A stretch of DNA of 64,000 nt from Peribacillus deserti (GCF_016909175.1 NZ_JAFBFI010000009.1:1-64000); one strand, 5' to 3'. Positions 19,110-28,525 are shown, counted from the first letter of the stretch. Numbers and translations are program-made. The notes: generated by a model from the sequence alone, not told the origin.

Positions 19110-19270
19110 TATATCTTTTTAAAAAAAATATATATTTAGGATCTTATAGTCAAAACCTCCCATGCTTCTGTTAATCTATTCCCTCTAAAAATTCAAGGCT
19201 ATCGTGAAAAGCTCCGCTCTTCCCGATAGCTGGCCGGCTTAAAAATTACTTGGGCCAGCAAGGGGACCAG

Positions 19271-19309
19271 AAAAAAAAGATTCCTGCCATTGAAGGACAG
19301 AAATCTTTT
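19271..19309 (-). terminator. Terminator after gapB
   Basis: AAAAGATTTCTGTCC pairs with GGCAGGAATCTT, followed by eight Ts on the minus strand. It lies beyond the dispersed repeat, so the gapB transcript probably includes that repeat. Between this terminator and the speD promoter (19110-19270) two further hairpins are possible, at 19198-19230 and 19230-19258. Confidence 0.8.
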
Positions 19310-19326
19310 CTGACTGTTAATCTTGC

Positions 19327-19511
19327 CGCGGGCGGTCCGGGAGCGTCCTCACGTTAACGCATGCGGGTTCTACCCTGACCCCTCGCGCAGGACATTGAAT
19401 CACCATCCTCGAATTCTCACCGCACGAAGGAAATGCTAATGCATTTTCGAGGATCTCCGCCTGCAGCGAAGATCAGCATAGTGCCAAAACAACAATGAAC
19501 GTTAACATAAG
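19327..19511. repeat. Dispersed intergenic repeat, copy A
   Basis: About 185 bp that align along their full length with 47947-48132 in the same orientation. Shared blocks include CGCGGGCGGTCCGGGAG, a CGCACGAAGGAAATGC block, GCATTTTCGAG, CGCCTGCAG and a final TTAACATA. A stem AAATGC/GCATTT in the centre is kept in both copies although the loop differs. It does not encode a credible protein. It resembles the GC-rich intergenic repeats scattered in Bacillaceae genomes, as I remember them. It lies in the gapB 3' untranslated region. Confidence 0.85.
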
Positions 19512-19519
19512 ATTAATGA

Positions 19520-20551
19520 TCAGCCTGCTTTTACTTTAAGCTTAGATCTCAATTGTTCCGCAACATGCATAGCTAAATCCACCACTCTGCAGGAGTAGCC
19601 CCATTCATTATCATACCAGGCTAATACTTTGACTTTGTTTTCTCCAATAACCATCGTAGATAGTCCATCAACAATGGCAGAATGAGGATCGGTATTAAAA
19701 TCTACTGATACTAAAGGTTCTAAGGTAAATCCTAAAATTCCTTTTAAGGAGCCTTGTGAGGCCGTATACAAGGCATCGTTTACCTCACTTACAGTAACAT
19801 CCCTCTTCAGATCCACTACAAGGTCTACAAGTGAGACATTCGGGGTAGGGACTCTTAATGCCATACCATGCAGTTTTCCTTTTAAATGCGGAAGCACAAG
19901 AGAAAGGGCCTTGGCTGCACCCGTTGTTGTCGGGATAATGCTTTGGGCGCATGCTCTGGCTCTCCGCAGGTCTTTATGAGGATTATCTATATTTTTTTGG
20001 TCATTTGTATAGGCATGGACGCTGGTCATTAAACCGTTTACAATTCCAAACTGCTCATCTAATACTTTTACAAGCGGAGCCAGGCAGTTGGTGGTACAGG
20101 AGGCATTAGATATAATCTGATGCATATCAATATCAAGCTTCTCTTCATTTACACCCATTACAATTGTAATGTCTTCATTTTTGCCCGGAGCCGTTAATAT
20201 GACCTTAGCTGCACCAGCATCCAGGTGGGCTGCTGCCTGCTCTTTTGAATTAAATTTACCTGTTGCTTCAATAACTATATCAATTTGCATTTCTTTCCAG
20301 GGAAGCAATTTAGGGTCACGATTATTTAACAGGAGAACTTTCTTTCCATTTACAAGAATGCTGTCCTCTTGGGAAATTACTTCTCCTTCGAATTTTCCAT
20401 GAGTAGTGTCATACTTTATTAAATGAGCTAATGTTTCAGCAGGATAGCTGGCATTAATCGCGATAATTTCAAGTTCATTCTCTAAAATAGCCTTTCTAAA
20501 GACCATTCTTCCAATTCGCCCAAATCCATTGATTGCTACTCTAGCCTTCAT
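19520..20551 (-). CDS. gapB: NADP-type glyceraldehyde-3-phosphate dehydrogenase GapB
   Basis: This 343-residue enzyme is the gluconeogenic GAPDH of Bacillus. The Rossmann motif GFGRIGR is at residues 9-15 and the catalytic Cys152 lies in SNASCTTNCLAPL. At the cofactor site it reads INASYPA (residues 32-38), without the Asp that selects NAD in glycolytic GapA, which fits NADP preference. GGGAGGAG lies about nine bases before the ATG. It sits between coaE and speD as in B. subtilis. CcpN control is known there but I did not identify its site. Confidence 0.95.
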   Translation of the reverse strand: MKARVAINGFGRIGRMVFRKAILENELEIIAINASYPAETLAHLIKYDTTHGKFEGEVISQEDSILVNGKKVLLLNNRDPKLLPWKEMQIDIVIEATGKFNSKEQAAAHLDAGAAKVILTAPGKNEDITIVMGVNEEKLDIDMHQIISNASCTTNCLAPLVKVLDEQFGIVNGLMTSVHAYTNDQKNIDNPHKDLRRARACAQSIIPTTTGAAKALSLVLPHLKGKLHGMALRVPTPNVSLVDLVVDLKRDVTVSEVNDALYTASQGSLKGILGFTLEPLVSVDFNTDPHSAIVDGLSTMVIGENKVKVLAWYDNEWGYSCRVVDLAMHVAEQLRSKLKVKAG

Positions 20552-20689
20552 ATATTCCGGCTCCTCCCGAATTAAGTTATACTTATTAAGTATCTAGTCA
20601 TGATTAGTATAACATAAATGACTTTAAGTGTGATAATGAAATAGTTGATATTCCATGAGTTTTTTTGGTAATGAAAAGAACTCCAAGAA

Positions 20690-21310
20690 TTAGTCTTGGA
20701 GTTTTTCTTCACCTATTATTCCCCACTTCTTCAACAGTTCTCTTACTTGTTTTTTTGATTGTTCTCTAGTTCCTTCATTATGAATAACAGCATCGGAAAG
20801 TGCCAATTTTTCCTCAATAGGCAGCTGGGCGTTTATTCTCGACAAGGCTTCCTCTTTTGTGAAATTGTTTCTTTTTATAAGGCGTTCGAGCTGTATATCG
20901 TATGGCACATACACCAGTACAGCGGCATCTACCATATGTGTAAGATTGCTTTCATATAATAATGGTATATCCATAAATACGGTTTGCTCGCCTGCTGCAA
21001 AGGCTTCCTCTTTTCTTTCAATCATCCAGGCCCTAACTGCAGGATGGACAATACTGTTCAGCGTTTTCCTCTTCTCCTGGTCATTAAAGATAATGGATCC
21101 CATTAGCGGTCTATCTATGGTTCCATCAGACAGTAAAATGCTGCTGCCAAAAGCAGATATGATCTGCTTATACGCATTTTGTCCTGGTTCTACCACTTTT
21201 CTAGCCGCAGCATCGGCGTCAATGACCGTAAAGCCCAGCTCTTTTAAATAACTGCTGACCATGCTTTTTCCGCTTGCAATGCCGCCTGTTATCCCAATCA
21301 CTCTATTCAT
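20690..21310 (-). CDS. coaE: Dephospho-CoA kinase
   Basis: This enzyme phosphorylates dephospho-CoA at the 3'-hydroxyl, the last step of CoA synthesis. The P-loop GITGGIASGKS is at residues 5-15, and the LVYVPYDIQLERLIKRN lid region is present. The ATG at 21310 gives 206 residues. GGATGG lies six bases upstream, though ATG at 21316 is a close alternative. It is 66 bp after mutM. B. subtilis has ytaF between these two genes, and it is absent here. Confidence 0.93.
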   Translation of the reverse strand: MNRVIGITGGIASGKSMVSSYLKELGFTVIDADAAARKVVEPGQNAYKQIISAFGSSILLSDGTIDRPLMGSIIFNDQEKRKTLNSIVHPAVRAWMIERKEEAFAAGEQTVFMDIPLLYESNLTHMVDAAVLVYVPYDIQLERLIKRNNFTKEEALSRINAQLPIEEKLALSDAVIHNEGTREQSKKQVRELLKKWGIIGEEKLQD

Positions 21311-21376
21311 AATCATCCATCCTATTTTTTCTAGTGGCACCAAGCAGGGATGCAGCCCGCCAGGCGCTTATGCTGT

Positions 21377-22207
21377 TTACTCTAATGTCTGGCATGCCGG
21401 ACAGATATGAGTGCCTCTGCCGCCCACTGTCAGCTTCATCAAAGGAGTGCTGCATATATTGCAATTTTCCCCTTTTCGGCCATAAACATTTAACTCCAGC
21501 TGGAAGCTGCCTGTTTTACCCTGTGAATTTACATAAGAACGAATGGTGCTGCCGCCTTTTTCAATTGCTTCGGTAAGAGTGAGAACAATTTCTTTATGAA
21601 GTCTCTTAATTTCATCATCATTTAAATGAGAAGCAATCCTTTCAGGATGAATACCTGCTCTGAAAAGAGCTTCATCTACATATATATTACCTATGCCGAC
21701 AACAACATTTTGGTCGAGCAGGACAGGTTTGATCTTTCTGCTTGTTTTTGCCAGGCGGCCGCTTAAATATTCTACCGTGAATTCGTTTGATATCGGCTCA
21801 GGACCTAAATGGAGAAGCGGAGGATGCAGAAGCTCTTCTCCCCGCTTAAAGAGGTGCATCGTTCCAAATTTACGTACATCTCTATATCTCAGCTCCGAGC
21901 CATCTGAAAACATGAAAATCACATGTGTATGTTTATCATAAGGTTCTTCACCCGGAAACAGGCCGTATTTGCCCTCCATGCGAAGATGAGAAACAAGGGC
22001 ATAATCATCCAGGCCGAAGATTAAAAACTTGCCCCGCCTTCCCACATCACGAATCGTCTGCCCCCGAAGAGCATCAATAAACTGCTGCTGTTCTTCAGGT
22101 GCTTTAATGATCTTTGGCCAATGTATTTGGATATTTTCAATTGTTTTTCCTGTTACTAATTCGATCAGTGTTCTTCTAACTGTCTCGACCTCTGGGAGCT
22201 CGGGCAT
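21377..22207 (-). CDS. mutM: Formamidopyrimidine-DNA glycosylase
   Basis: This bifunctional glycosylase/AP lyase removes 8-oxoguanine and Fapy lesions. The N-terminus PELPEVETVRR provides the catalytic Pro after Met removal and the Glu that follows. The H2TH region and the C-terminal zinc finger (CNICSTPL ... HICPACQ) are intact. At 276 residues it is of normal length. It follows polA by 18 bp, probably in the same operon. Confidence 0.97.
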   Translation of the reverse strand: MPELPEVETVRRTLIELVTGKTIENIQIHWPKIIKAPEEQQQFIDALRGQTIRDVGRRGKFLIFGLDDYALVSHLRMEGKYGLFPGEEPYDKHTHVIFMFSDGSELRYRDVRKFGTMHLFKRGEELLHPPLLHLGPEPISNEFTVEYLSGRLAKTSRKIKPVLLDQNVVVGIGNIYVDEALFRAGIHPERIASHLNDDEIKRLHKEIVLTLTEAIEKGGSTIRSYVNSQGKTGSFQLELNVYGRKGENCNICSTPLMKLTVGGRGTHICPACQTLE

Positions 22208-22225
22208 GTTGATCCCCCTTTTGTT

Positions 22226-24856
22226 TTATTTTGCGTCAAACCAGGTTGGGCCATATGCATAATCTACTTTTAAAGGCACGTGCAATTCAACCGCATTTTC
22301 CATTTCCTCAGGTACAATCCTCATTAAAATTTCTAATTCTTCTTTAGGTGCTTCAAAAATCAATTCATCGTGAACCTGCAGAAGGAGCTTGGTTTGCAGC
22401 TTCTCTTCCTTCAATCTTTCACTCATATTAATCATAGCCTTCTTAATGATGTCAGCTGCACTTCCTTGAATGGGTGTATTCATTGCTGTTCTCTCTGCAA
22501 AACTTCTTATATTAAAGTTCCTGCTTGTGATTTCTGGAATATATCTTCTCCTCTGCAGCAGGGTTGTTACAAATCCTTTTTGTTTAGCTTCTTGGATACT
22601 CTCGCTCATATATTCTTTCACTTTAGGATAGCTTTCCAGGTAGCGGTCAATAAACAGGCCGGCTTCTTTCCTTGTAATGCCTAGGCTCTGGGAAAGCCCA
22701 TAATCACTAATGCCATACACAATTCCAAAGTTTACAGCCTTTGCATGACGGCGCATATTTGAGGTGACTTCCTCTTCAGACACATGGAAAACATCCATGG
22801 CCGTTTTAGTATGAATATCCATTCCTTTATGGAATGCGTCACTCAAACGCTCATCGTCAGCAATATGGGCAAGGACTCTCAATTCAATTTGCGAATAATC
22901 GGCGGCAAAGATAATCCAATCCTTTTCAGAAGGCACAAAAGCCTGCCTTAGCTTTCTTCCTTCTTCGAGGCGGATCGGAATATTCTGCAGATTGGGATCC
23001 GTCGAGCTTAACCGGCCTGTCTGGGTGAGGGCTTGGTTAAAGCGTGTGTGAACCTTATGTGTTTCGGGATCTACCACTTTCAGTAATCCTTCTATATAAG
23101 TGGATTGGATTTTGCCGAGCTGTCTGTAATGAAGAATTTCTCTTACAATTTCGTGTTCATTCTCTAACTTTTCCAATACATCTGCAGATGTGCTATATCC
23201 GGTCTTCGTTTTCTTTGCTGACGGAAGCTGCAGCTTTTCAAAGAGAATCACTCCGAGTTGTTTAGGTGAATTAATATTAAACGCTTCGCCAGCTAATTCG
23301 AAGATTTTCCCTTCTATAGCCTTAAGTCTTTCTGAAACTTCGATACCCATTTCATTTAAGCGCTGCAAATCTATTTTCACACCCTGCAGCTCCATGTCTG
23401 CAAGTATTAAAGACAGAGGCAGTTCAAGGTCCTTGAAAAGCTCGTACTGACTGTTTTCTTTTAAGGCATCTAAAATTGGTTCAGCAAGTGCTTCAATGGC
23501 TTTAGCCTTTCGTCCTAAATGGCCAGCCAGCAAGGCGGTCTCAGGCACCTTTCGCTTGGCACCTTTTCCATAAAAGGCGTCATCAGACTGAATTTGCGAG
23601 TAATTATGCCGCATGGCGATTTCCGCAATATCTAAAGAGCTTTCAGCAGGATTTAAAATATACGATGCAATCAATAAATCAAAAGAGATGCCATTTAAAT
23701 CGATCCCTTTTCTGCCAAGACTTACAATGGAACGTTTGGCGTCGTACACAGCTTTCTTCTTCGTCTCATCAGCTGCCCAATTTTTAAACAGTTCAGAAGC
23801 GAACGCTGCTTCCAATGGAATAAAATAGTTTCCTTTTTCATTGACTATCGAGAGGCCTAACGGATCTGTGCGGCTGTAATTTTCTCCTAAAATCTCAACA
23901 TATAGTATATTCTCATCAGCAAAAATGTCTGATGTAATTTCACTTAGTACGGTTACTTCAATATCCTGCAGCACCTCTGCCTGTCCGGTATCAGGAAGAT
24001 CCATTTTTTCAAGGAGGGAGTTGAAGCCAAGTTCTTTATAGATGTCAGCAACCTTTCCATGATTAGGTCCAGAATACTCTATATCTTCAACGCTTACCTC
24101 AATAGGTGCTTCCCTTGTAATGGTAGCAAGCCGCTTGGATAATACTGCCATATCCTTATTTGCTTCAACTTTTTCCTGCAGTTTCTTTCCACTGATTTCA
24201 GGTATAGAATCAATCACATTTTCTACTGTCCCAAACTGCTGCAAGAGCTTAAGTGCAGTCTTTTCGCCTACACCAGGTATACCAGGAATATTATCGGAAG
24301 CATCTCCCATTAACCCCTTAAGGTCTATAATCTGAGCCGCAGTAATGCCATATTTCTCCTGGATATGCTCTGGAGTGTATTCTTCTATTTCGGAGATTCC
24401 TTTTCTGGTAATTGCAACCGTTGTTTTATCAGACGACAGCTGGGTAAGATCTTTATCACCCGAAATAACCTTTACCTTAAACCCTTCTTTTTCAGCCTGG
24501 ACAGCAAGAGTACCGATAATATCATCCGCTTCAAAATTCTCCAGTTCATATTGTGAAATTTGAAAGGCATTAAGCAATTCCCTAATGAAAGGAAATTGTT
24601 CAGACAGCTCAGGCGGGGTCTTTTGCCGGCCTCCTTTATATTCTGTAAAGTCCGCATGCCTGAATGTGGTCTTTCCCGCGTCGAAAGCCACAAGCATATG
24701 AGTTGGCTGCTCTTCCTCCAAAATCCTCGATAGCATCATCGTAAAACCATAAACTGCGTTAGTGTGGACACCTTTATTATTATTTAACAGCGGCAATGCA
24801 AAAAAAGCACGATATGCAATACTATTGCCGTCTATTAATACTAATTTTTTCTCCAA
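22226..24856 (-). CDS. polA: DNA polymerase I
   Basis: PolA fills gaps and removes RNA primers. The 5' nuclease domain covers about residues 1-290. The 3'-5' exonuclease-like domain lacks the acidic residues of an active exonuclease, as in other Bacillus PolA. The polymerase domain has motif A DYSQIELRVLAHI, motif B RRHAKAVNFGIVYG and motif C LLLQVHDELIFE. I chose TTG at 24856, with GGAGG seven bases upstream, which gives 876 residues starting MEKKLVLIDGNS. An upstream extension has no ribosome site. The order phoP-phoR-polA-mutM matches B. subtilis. Confidence 0.96.
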   Translation of the reverse strand: MEKKLVLIDGNSIAYRAFFALPLLNNNKGVHTNAVYGFTMMLSRILEEEQPTHMLVAFDAGKTTFRHADFTEYKGGRQKTPPELSEQFPFIRELLNAFQISQYELENFEADDIIGTLAVQAEKEGFKVKVISGDKDLTQLSSDKTTVAITRKGISEIEEYTPEHIQEKYGITAAQIIDLKGLMGDASDNIPGIPGVGEKTALKLLQQFGTVENVIDSIPEISGKKLQEKVEANKDMAVLSKRLATITREAPIEVSVEDIEYSGPNHGKVADIYKELGFNSLLEKMDLPDTGQAEVLQDIEVTVLSEITSDIFADENILYVEILGENYSRTDPLGLSIVNEKGNYFIPLEAAFASELFKNWAADETKKKAVYDAKRSIVSLGRKGIDLNGISFDLLIASYILNPAESSLDIAEIAMRHNYSQIQSDDAFYGKGAKRKVPETALLAGHLGRKAKAIEALAEPILDALKENSQYELFKDLELPLSLILADMELQGVKIDLQRLNEMGIEVSERLKAIEGKIFELAGEAFNINSPKQLGVILFEKLQLPSAKKTKTGYSTSADVLEKLENEHEIVREILHYRQLGKIQSTYIEGLLKVVDPETHKVHTRFNQALTQTGRLSSTDPNLQNIPIRLEEGRKLRQAFVPSEKDWIIFAADYSQIELRVLAHIADDERLSDAFHKGMDIHTKTAMDVFHVSEEEVTSNMRRHAKAVNFGIVYGISDYGLSQSLGITRKEAGLFIDRYLESYPKVKEYMSESIQEAKQKGFVTTLLQRRRYIPEITSRNFNIRSFAERTAMNTPIQGSAADIIKKAMINMSERLKEEKLQTKLLLQVHDELIFEAPKEELEILMRIVPEEMENAVELHVPLKVDYAYGPTWFDAK

Positions 24857-24939
24857 AGAATGCTCCTCCTTTTTATCAAAGCGGACATAATACTTCAAAC
24901 TACGCTTAAAACCTATTAACCATATGTATCAAAAGCATA

Positions 24940-25060
24940 AAAAAAGCCGTTATTTTTCCCTCTCTATTCTAACATGAGAATATTACGAAAGAAAAATAAC
25001 GGCAGCTTATATGAATGCAAGAAAGGCGAAAAGACGGAAACGGGGTAGTTTCCGCCTTTT
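24940..25060 (-). terminator. Two terminator hairpins between phoR and polA
   Basis: The first (25029-25041 with 25048-25060) has a 13-bp stem with a short T run. The second has a perfect 13-bp stem, GCCGTTATTTTTC (24946-24958) with GAAAAATAACGGC (24991-25003), then seven Ts. Its 32-base loop contains a smaller hairpin. The gap 24857-25167 holds little else that I can support. Confidence 0.8.
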
Positions 25061-25167
25061 CTAATGGCTCCTTGGATGAAGGGGTCTTTCACAAATGATT
25101 CTACCTTTTCTATGTAAAGAAATGATGGGATAAATGTAAAAGGATTGTAAAAACCTTAAAAACCCCT

Positions 25168-26964
25168 TCAATCAAGGCTGTGCTTATACTTGAATTTTTG
25201 ATTAAATAACACGGTAAACTCGGTGCCATCACCAGGCTCGCTTTTCACCTGGATATTGCCTTGATGAGCCTCGACCAAATGTTTCACGATAGCCAGTCCA
25301 AGGCCCGTTCCGCCAAAATTTCTGCTTCTGGCTTTATCAATACGATAAAACCTTTCAAAAATTCGCGGGAGCTCTTCCTGCGCCATTCCTATTCCTGTAT
25401 CTTTTACGCTCACTTTTGCATATTTTTTATCTTCCTCCAGGCTGACTTCAACGGATCCGCCGGGAGGAGTGTAAGAGATGGCATTGCTGATAAGATTGAT
25501 TAGTATTTGTTTTATTCGATCATAATCTCCTTCTATTTCAATCGCGTCTCCAGAGCTGTTATTTGAGAGTTTAATTTGTTTCAAAGCGGCACGCTGTTCA
25601 AAAATTGGGAGTGTCTCTTGTAATAATTTAGTTAAGTTCAGGTTTTGAATGGATAGAGAGAAGCCCTGCTGCTCAATTTTAGATAAATCCAGGAGTTCCT
25701 GGATAAGCGTCTGCATACGGTCACTTTCTTTTAATACAATGGAAAGGAAATGCTTTAAAGATTTTTCATCATGAAGGGCTCCATCCAGCAATGTTTCTGT
25801 AAATCCCTTTATAGAAGTTATTGGTGTTTTTAATTCATGAGAAACATTTGCCACGAAGTCCTTCCTTACCTGTTCAAGCTTTTTAAGCTCCGTGATATCA
25901 TGAAAAACGAGCAAGATTCCTTTCCATTCATCCTGGCTGCCAATAATGGGTGCTCCGTATACCTCAAAATACTTTCTTTCAAGATGAACCGGCAAAACCA
26001 GATGTTTTTTTAGACTTTGTTCAGTCATAAAAATCTGCTCAATCATTAATATGACTTCTTTATGCTGAACGACCTCGTAATAAAGACGATATAAGAAGTA
26101 GAGGGGGTCAACACCAAAAAAATTCCGATATGTTTTATTGATCAGCGTGATATAACCTCTGCTGTCAATTAGGAGCACACCGCTCCCCATATTCTCGACG
26201 AGAGTTCCCAAGCGGTCCTGCTGCATCTCCCTGAGATTTTCCATCTCCTGCAGGTTCCTGGCTAATATGTTAATGGAATTGCTCAGCATACCGGTTTCCG
26301 ATGAATGTTCCTCGTACGTTCTAACCCTGTAATTGCCCTTCGCAAGCTCAATAGCTGCACTAGTCGCAGCTTCAATCGGCTTCGTATACCTGGAAGTTAT
26401 ACTGGCAGCAAGAACCAGGAGCACAACTAAAGCCGTACCCAGGCTAAATGCAAGAATGAGCCACATTTTCTGGTTTGCTTTCTTTAATGTATCGATTTGA
26501 TTGCTGAGAATCACAAACCCTGCAGCTTCGCCGTCTGATTTCAGCTTCTTCCAATAGTAATGCTGATCATACCTTCCTTCATATACGGAGTAGCCTTCAT
26601 TCGGAGCATGCACGCCCGAATTTTCTTTAACAATGCGGTCAATGGTTTGGGAATGTGCAGCCTTATTATTTTCCTGTGTTACGTCGGTACTATATTGCAC
26701 GCTTCCATCTTGGTTGACTACAGTAATATTTGAATCAAGCATTTCTTTTAAGCTGTTAATTTTTCCGCTCTTTACCGCAGAGGAGACTCCATCGTTTTCC
26801 TGAATATAGCTTGAGACAAACTTTGTCTCCTTTTGAAGACGATCATTGTAAGTATCTATGTAATAATTTTTAAATAGCTGCCCAAGGACTATTCCAAGTC
26901 CAAGAAACACGGCCAATAATAACATAACTAAGGCCAAAAAGAGCCCTGAGCGGTATTTGCTCAT
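25168..26964 (-). CDS. phoR: Phosphate-sensing histidine kinase PhoR
   Basis: PhoR phosphorylates PhoP during phosphate limitation. The 598-residue protein has membrane segments at about 8-31 and 167-190 flanking an extracytoplasmic sensor domain. A HAMP domain (190-243) and a PAS domain (about 252-358) follow. The HisKA domain has the phospho-acceptor His376 in NVSHELKTPITSIKGF, and the ATPase domain carries FERFYRIDKARSRN and GTGLGLAIVKH. It overlaps phoP by four bases (ATGA), so translation is coupled. Confidence 0.96.
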   Translation of the reverse strand: MSKYRSGLFLALVMLLLAVFLGLGIVLGQLFKNYYIDTYNDRLQKETKFVSSYIQENDGVSSAVKSGKINSLKEMLDSNITVVNQDGSVQYSTDVTQENNKAAHSQTIDRIVKENSGVHAPNEGYSVYEGRYDQHYYWKKLKSDGEAAGFVILSNQIDTLKKANQKMWLILAFSLGTALVVLLVLAASITSRYTKPIEAATSAAIELAKGNYRVRTYEEHSSETGMLSNSINILARNLQEMENLREMQQDRLGTLVENMGSGVLLIDSRGYITLINKTYRNFFGVDPLYFLYRLYYEVVQHKEVILMIEQIFMTEQSLKKHLVLPVHLERKYFEVYGAPIIGSQDEWKGILLVFHDITELKKLEQVRKDFVANVSHELKTPITSIKGFTETLLDGALHDEKSLKHFLSIVLKESDRMQTLIQELLDLSKIEQQGFSLSIQNLNLTKLLQETLPIFEQRAALKQIKLSNNSSGDAIEIEGDYDRIKQILINLISNAISYTPPGGSVEVSLEEDKKYAKVSVKDTGIGMAQEELPRIFERFYRIDKARSRNFGGTGLGLAIVKHLVEAHQGNIQVKSEPGDGTEFTVLFNQKFKYKHSLD

Positions 26965-27680
26965 TCTCCTTTTGGCTCCTCTAGCTTATATCCAAGGCCT
27001 CTGATTGTTTTAATATAGACAGGCTTTTTTGTATTCACTTCGATCTTATCTCTAAGATGGCTTATATGAACATCTACAATTCTAGTATCGCCTGCAAAAT
27101 CATAGTTCCACACAGCACTTAACAGCTGGTCACGGGTTAGTACTCTTCCTTTATGTTTAGCTAAGTATAATAACAATTCAAATTCCTTCGGAGTCAATTC
27201 CAGCTGGTTTTCTTCAAAATAAGCTTCATAACGGTCAGGATATATTTGTAATCCGCCCAGCTTTAAAAGTTCCCCATCGTCATTGTCAATCTGTTCAGCT
27301 TTTTCTGCCTGAATTTGAGATCTCCGCAGGATCGCTTTAATTCTCGCAATCACTTCTCTTGGACTAAAAGGTTTAGTCATATAATCATCTGCGCCTAACT
27401 CAAGGCCCAGTACTTTATCAAATTCATCATCTTTAGCGGTCAGCATCAGAATGGGAACATTGACCTTTCTCTGCCTTAGCTGCTTGCATACTTCTATTCC
27501 ATCAAGTTCAGGCAGCATCAGATCCAGAATAACAAAATCCGGTGCTTCTGATAAGGCTTTGTTGATTCCTTCCTGCCCATCCATAGCAGTTAAAACCTCA
27601 AACCCCGATTGTTCAAGGTTATACTGAAGGAGAGTTACGATTGATTCCTCATCATCCACTACAAGTACTTTTTTGCTCAT
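26961..27680 (-). CDS. phoP: Phosphate response regulator PhoP
   Basis: This is an OmpR-family regulator of 239 residues. The receiver domain has the acidic pocket Asp9/Asp10, the phospho-acceptor Asp53 in VILDLMLP, and Lys in YMTKPFSPREV. The winged-helix output domain ends at RGLGYKLEEPKGE. The ATG at 27680 has GGAGG about six bases upstream. A longer start would add 25 unconserved residues. It forms the phoPR operon. Confidence 0.97.
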   Translation of the reverse strand: MSKKVLVVDDEESIVTLLQYNLEQSGFEVLTAMDGQEGINKALSEAPDFVILDLMLPELDGIEVCKQLRQRKVNVPILMLTAKDDEFDKVLGLELGADDYMTKPFSPREVIARIKAILRRSQIQAEKAEQIDNDDGELLKLGGLQIYPDRYEAYFEENQLELTPKEFELLLYLAKHKGRVLTRDQLLSAVWNYDFAGDTRIVDVHISHLRDKIEVNTKKPVYIKTIRGLGYKLEEPKGE

Positions 27681-27812
27681 AAATTCCTCCCAAAGAAAAT
27701 AAATTCCCCTTGTACCAATTAGTGTGAGCCATTTGTACATTCCTATTATAAACAATTAACTTCAAACTACAAAGGACAATTCCCTGGGTCCCGTTTATTT
27801 ATGAAAAAATAA

Positions 27813-27850
27813 AAAAAGCTTGGAGAAATGAAGCATTCTGCAAGCTTTTT
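27813..27850 (-). terminator. Bidirectional terminator after the MaoC-fold gene
   Basis: AAAAAGCTTG (27813-27822) pairs with CAAGCTTTTT (27841-27850) around an 18-base loop. T runs lie on both sides. Confidence 0.8.
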
Positions 27851-27868
27851 TACGAAGTGTCAGGACTC

Positions 27869-28345
27869 TTAAAAGTTTTCTAAAGCATTTCCATCTGTTC
27901 CATCTATAAAAGCTGGGGGACAGACAACAAAATGGCCATCGATTACAGTTTCGTCCTCCTCGTTCTCCCCTCGAACAGATATAGTAACTGTCTTATTTGT
28001 ATAATCAATATAGGCAACCTCGAGAAGAAACTTAACTGTTCCATAATGATAAATAGGTTTTTGAAAGTTCAACTCCTGCTTAAGGATATGACTTCCAGGC
28101 CCGGGTAAATATTTTGAGACTGCAGAAGTTAAAATTCCAGTCAGCATAATAGAAGGAACTATAGGCTTTTGATATTTCGTTTGGGAAGCATAATCATGCT
28201 GTATGTATAGTGGATTCGCATCGTTTGTAAGTCCCAAATATAATAATAAATCTTTGTCTTCCATTTTTTCGGTAAGCGTAAGTTTCTCTCCGACTTTGAT
28301 TTCATCAATGACTCTACCAAGTTTTCTTTTCTTACCTAGCAGCAT
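27869..28345 (-). CDS. MaoC-fold (hotdog) protein
   Basis: This 158-residue protein has a MaoC-like hotdog fold with the segment TNDANPLYIQHDYA. In active R-specific enoyl-CoA hydratases the corresponding motif has Asp and His five residues apart. Here Asp42 is kept but the His is replaced by Tyr47, so classic hydratase activity is doubtful. It lies between phoP and mdh, where Bacillus relatives often carry a similar gene. The ribosome site GGAGG is unusually far (about 13 bases) from the ATG. Its function is unknown. Confidence 0.75.
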   Translation of the reverse strand: MLLGKKRKLGRVIDEIKVGEKLTLTEKMEDKDLLLYLGLTNDANPLYIQHDYASQTKYQKPIVPSIMLTGILTSAVSKYLPGPGSHILKQELNFQKPIYHYGTVKFLLEVAYIDYTNKTVTISVRGENEEDETVIDGHFVVCPPAFIDGTDGNALENF

Positions 28346-28460
28346 GTAAACACACGACCTCCAAAAATTAATTAAAATAGCCAGCCTAACGTCATCTTCA
28401 TAACTTATTTCACCTGAATATACCCGGCACTCGAACTGTTTTAAATCAGGATAGAAGTTA

Positions 28461-28498
28461 AAAAAAGAGACCGGCTTTATTTTTTGTAACAGCCGGTC
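28461..28498 (-). terminator. Terminator after mdh
   Basis: GACCGGCT (minus sense, 28491-28498) pairs with AGCCGGTC (28469-28476), followed by CTTTTTT. It closes the citZ-icd-mdh operon. Confidence 0.85.
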
Positions 28499-28525
28499 CC
28501 CCTTAAGGAAACTTACAATCAGATA

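Noticed and set aside
22226-24856. Loss of PolA exonuclease residues as a novelty
   Set aside because: This is normal for Bacillus-type PolA.
24856-24898. Longer polA start at 24898
   Set aside because: The added residues are not family-like and no ribosome site precedes them, whereas TTG at 24856 has GGAGG seven bases upstream.
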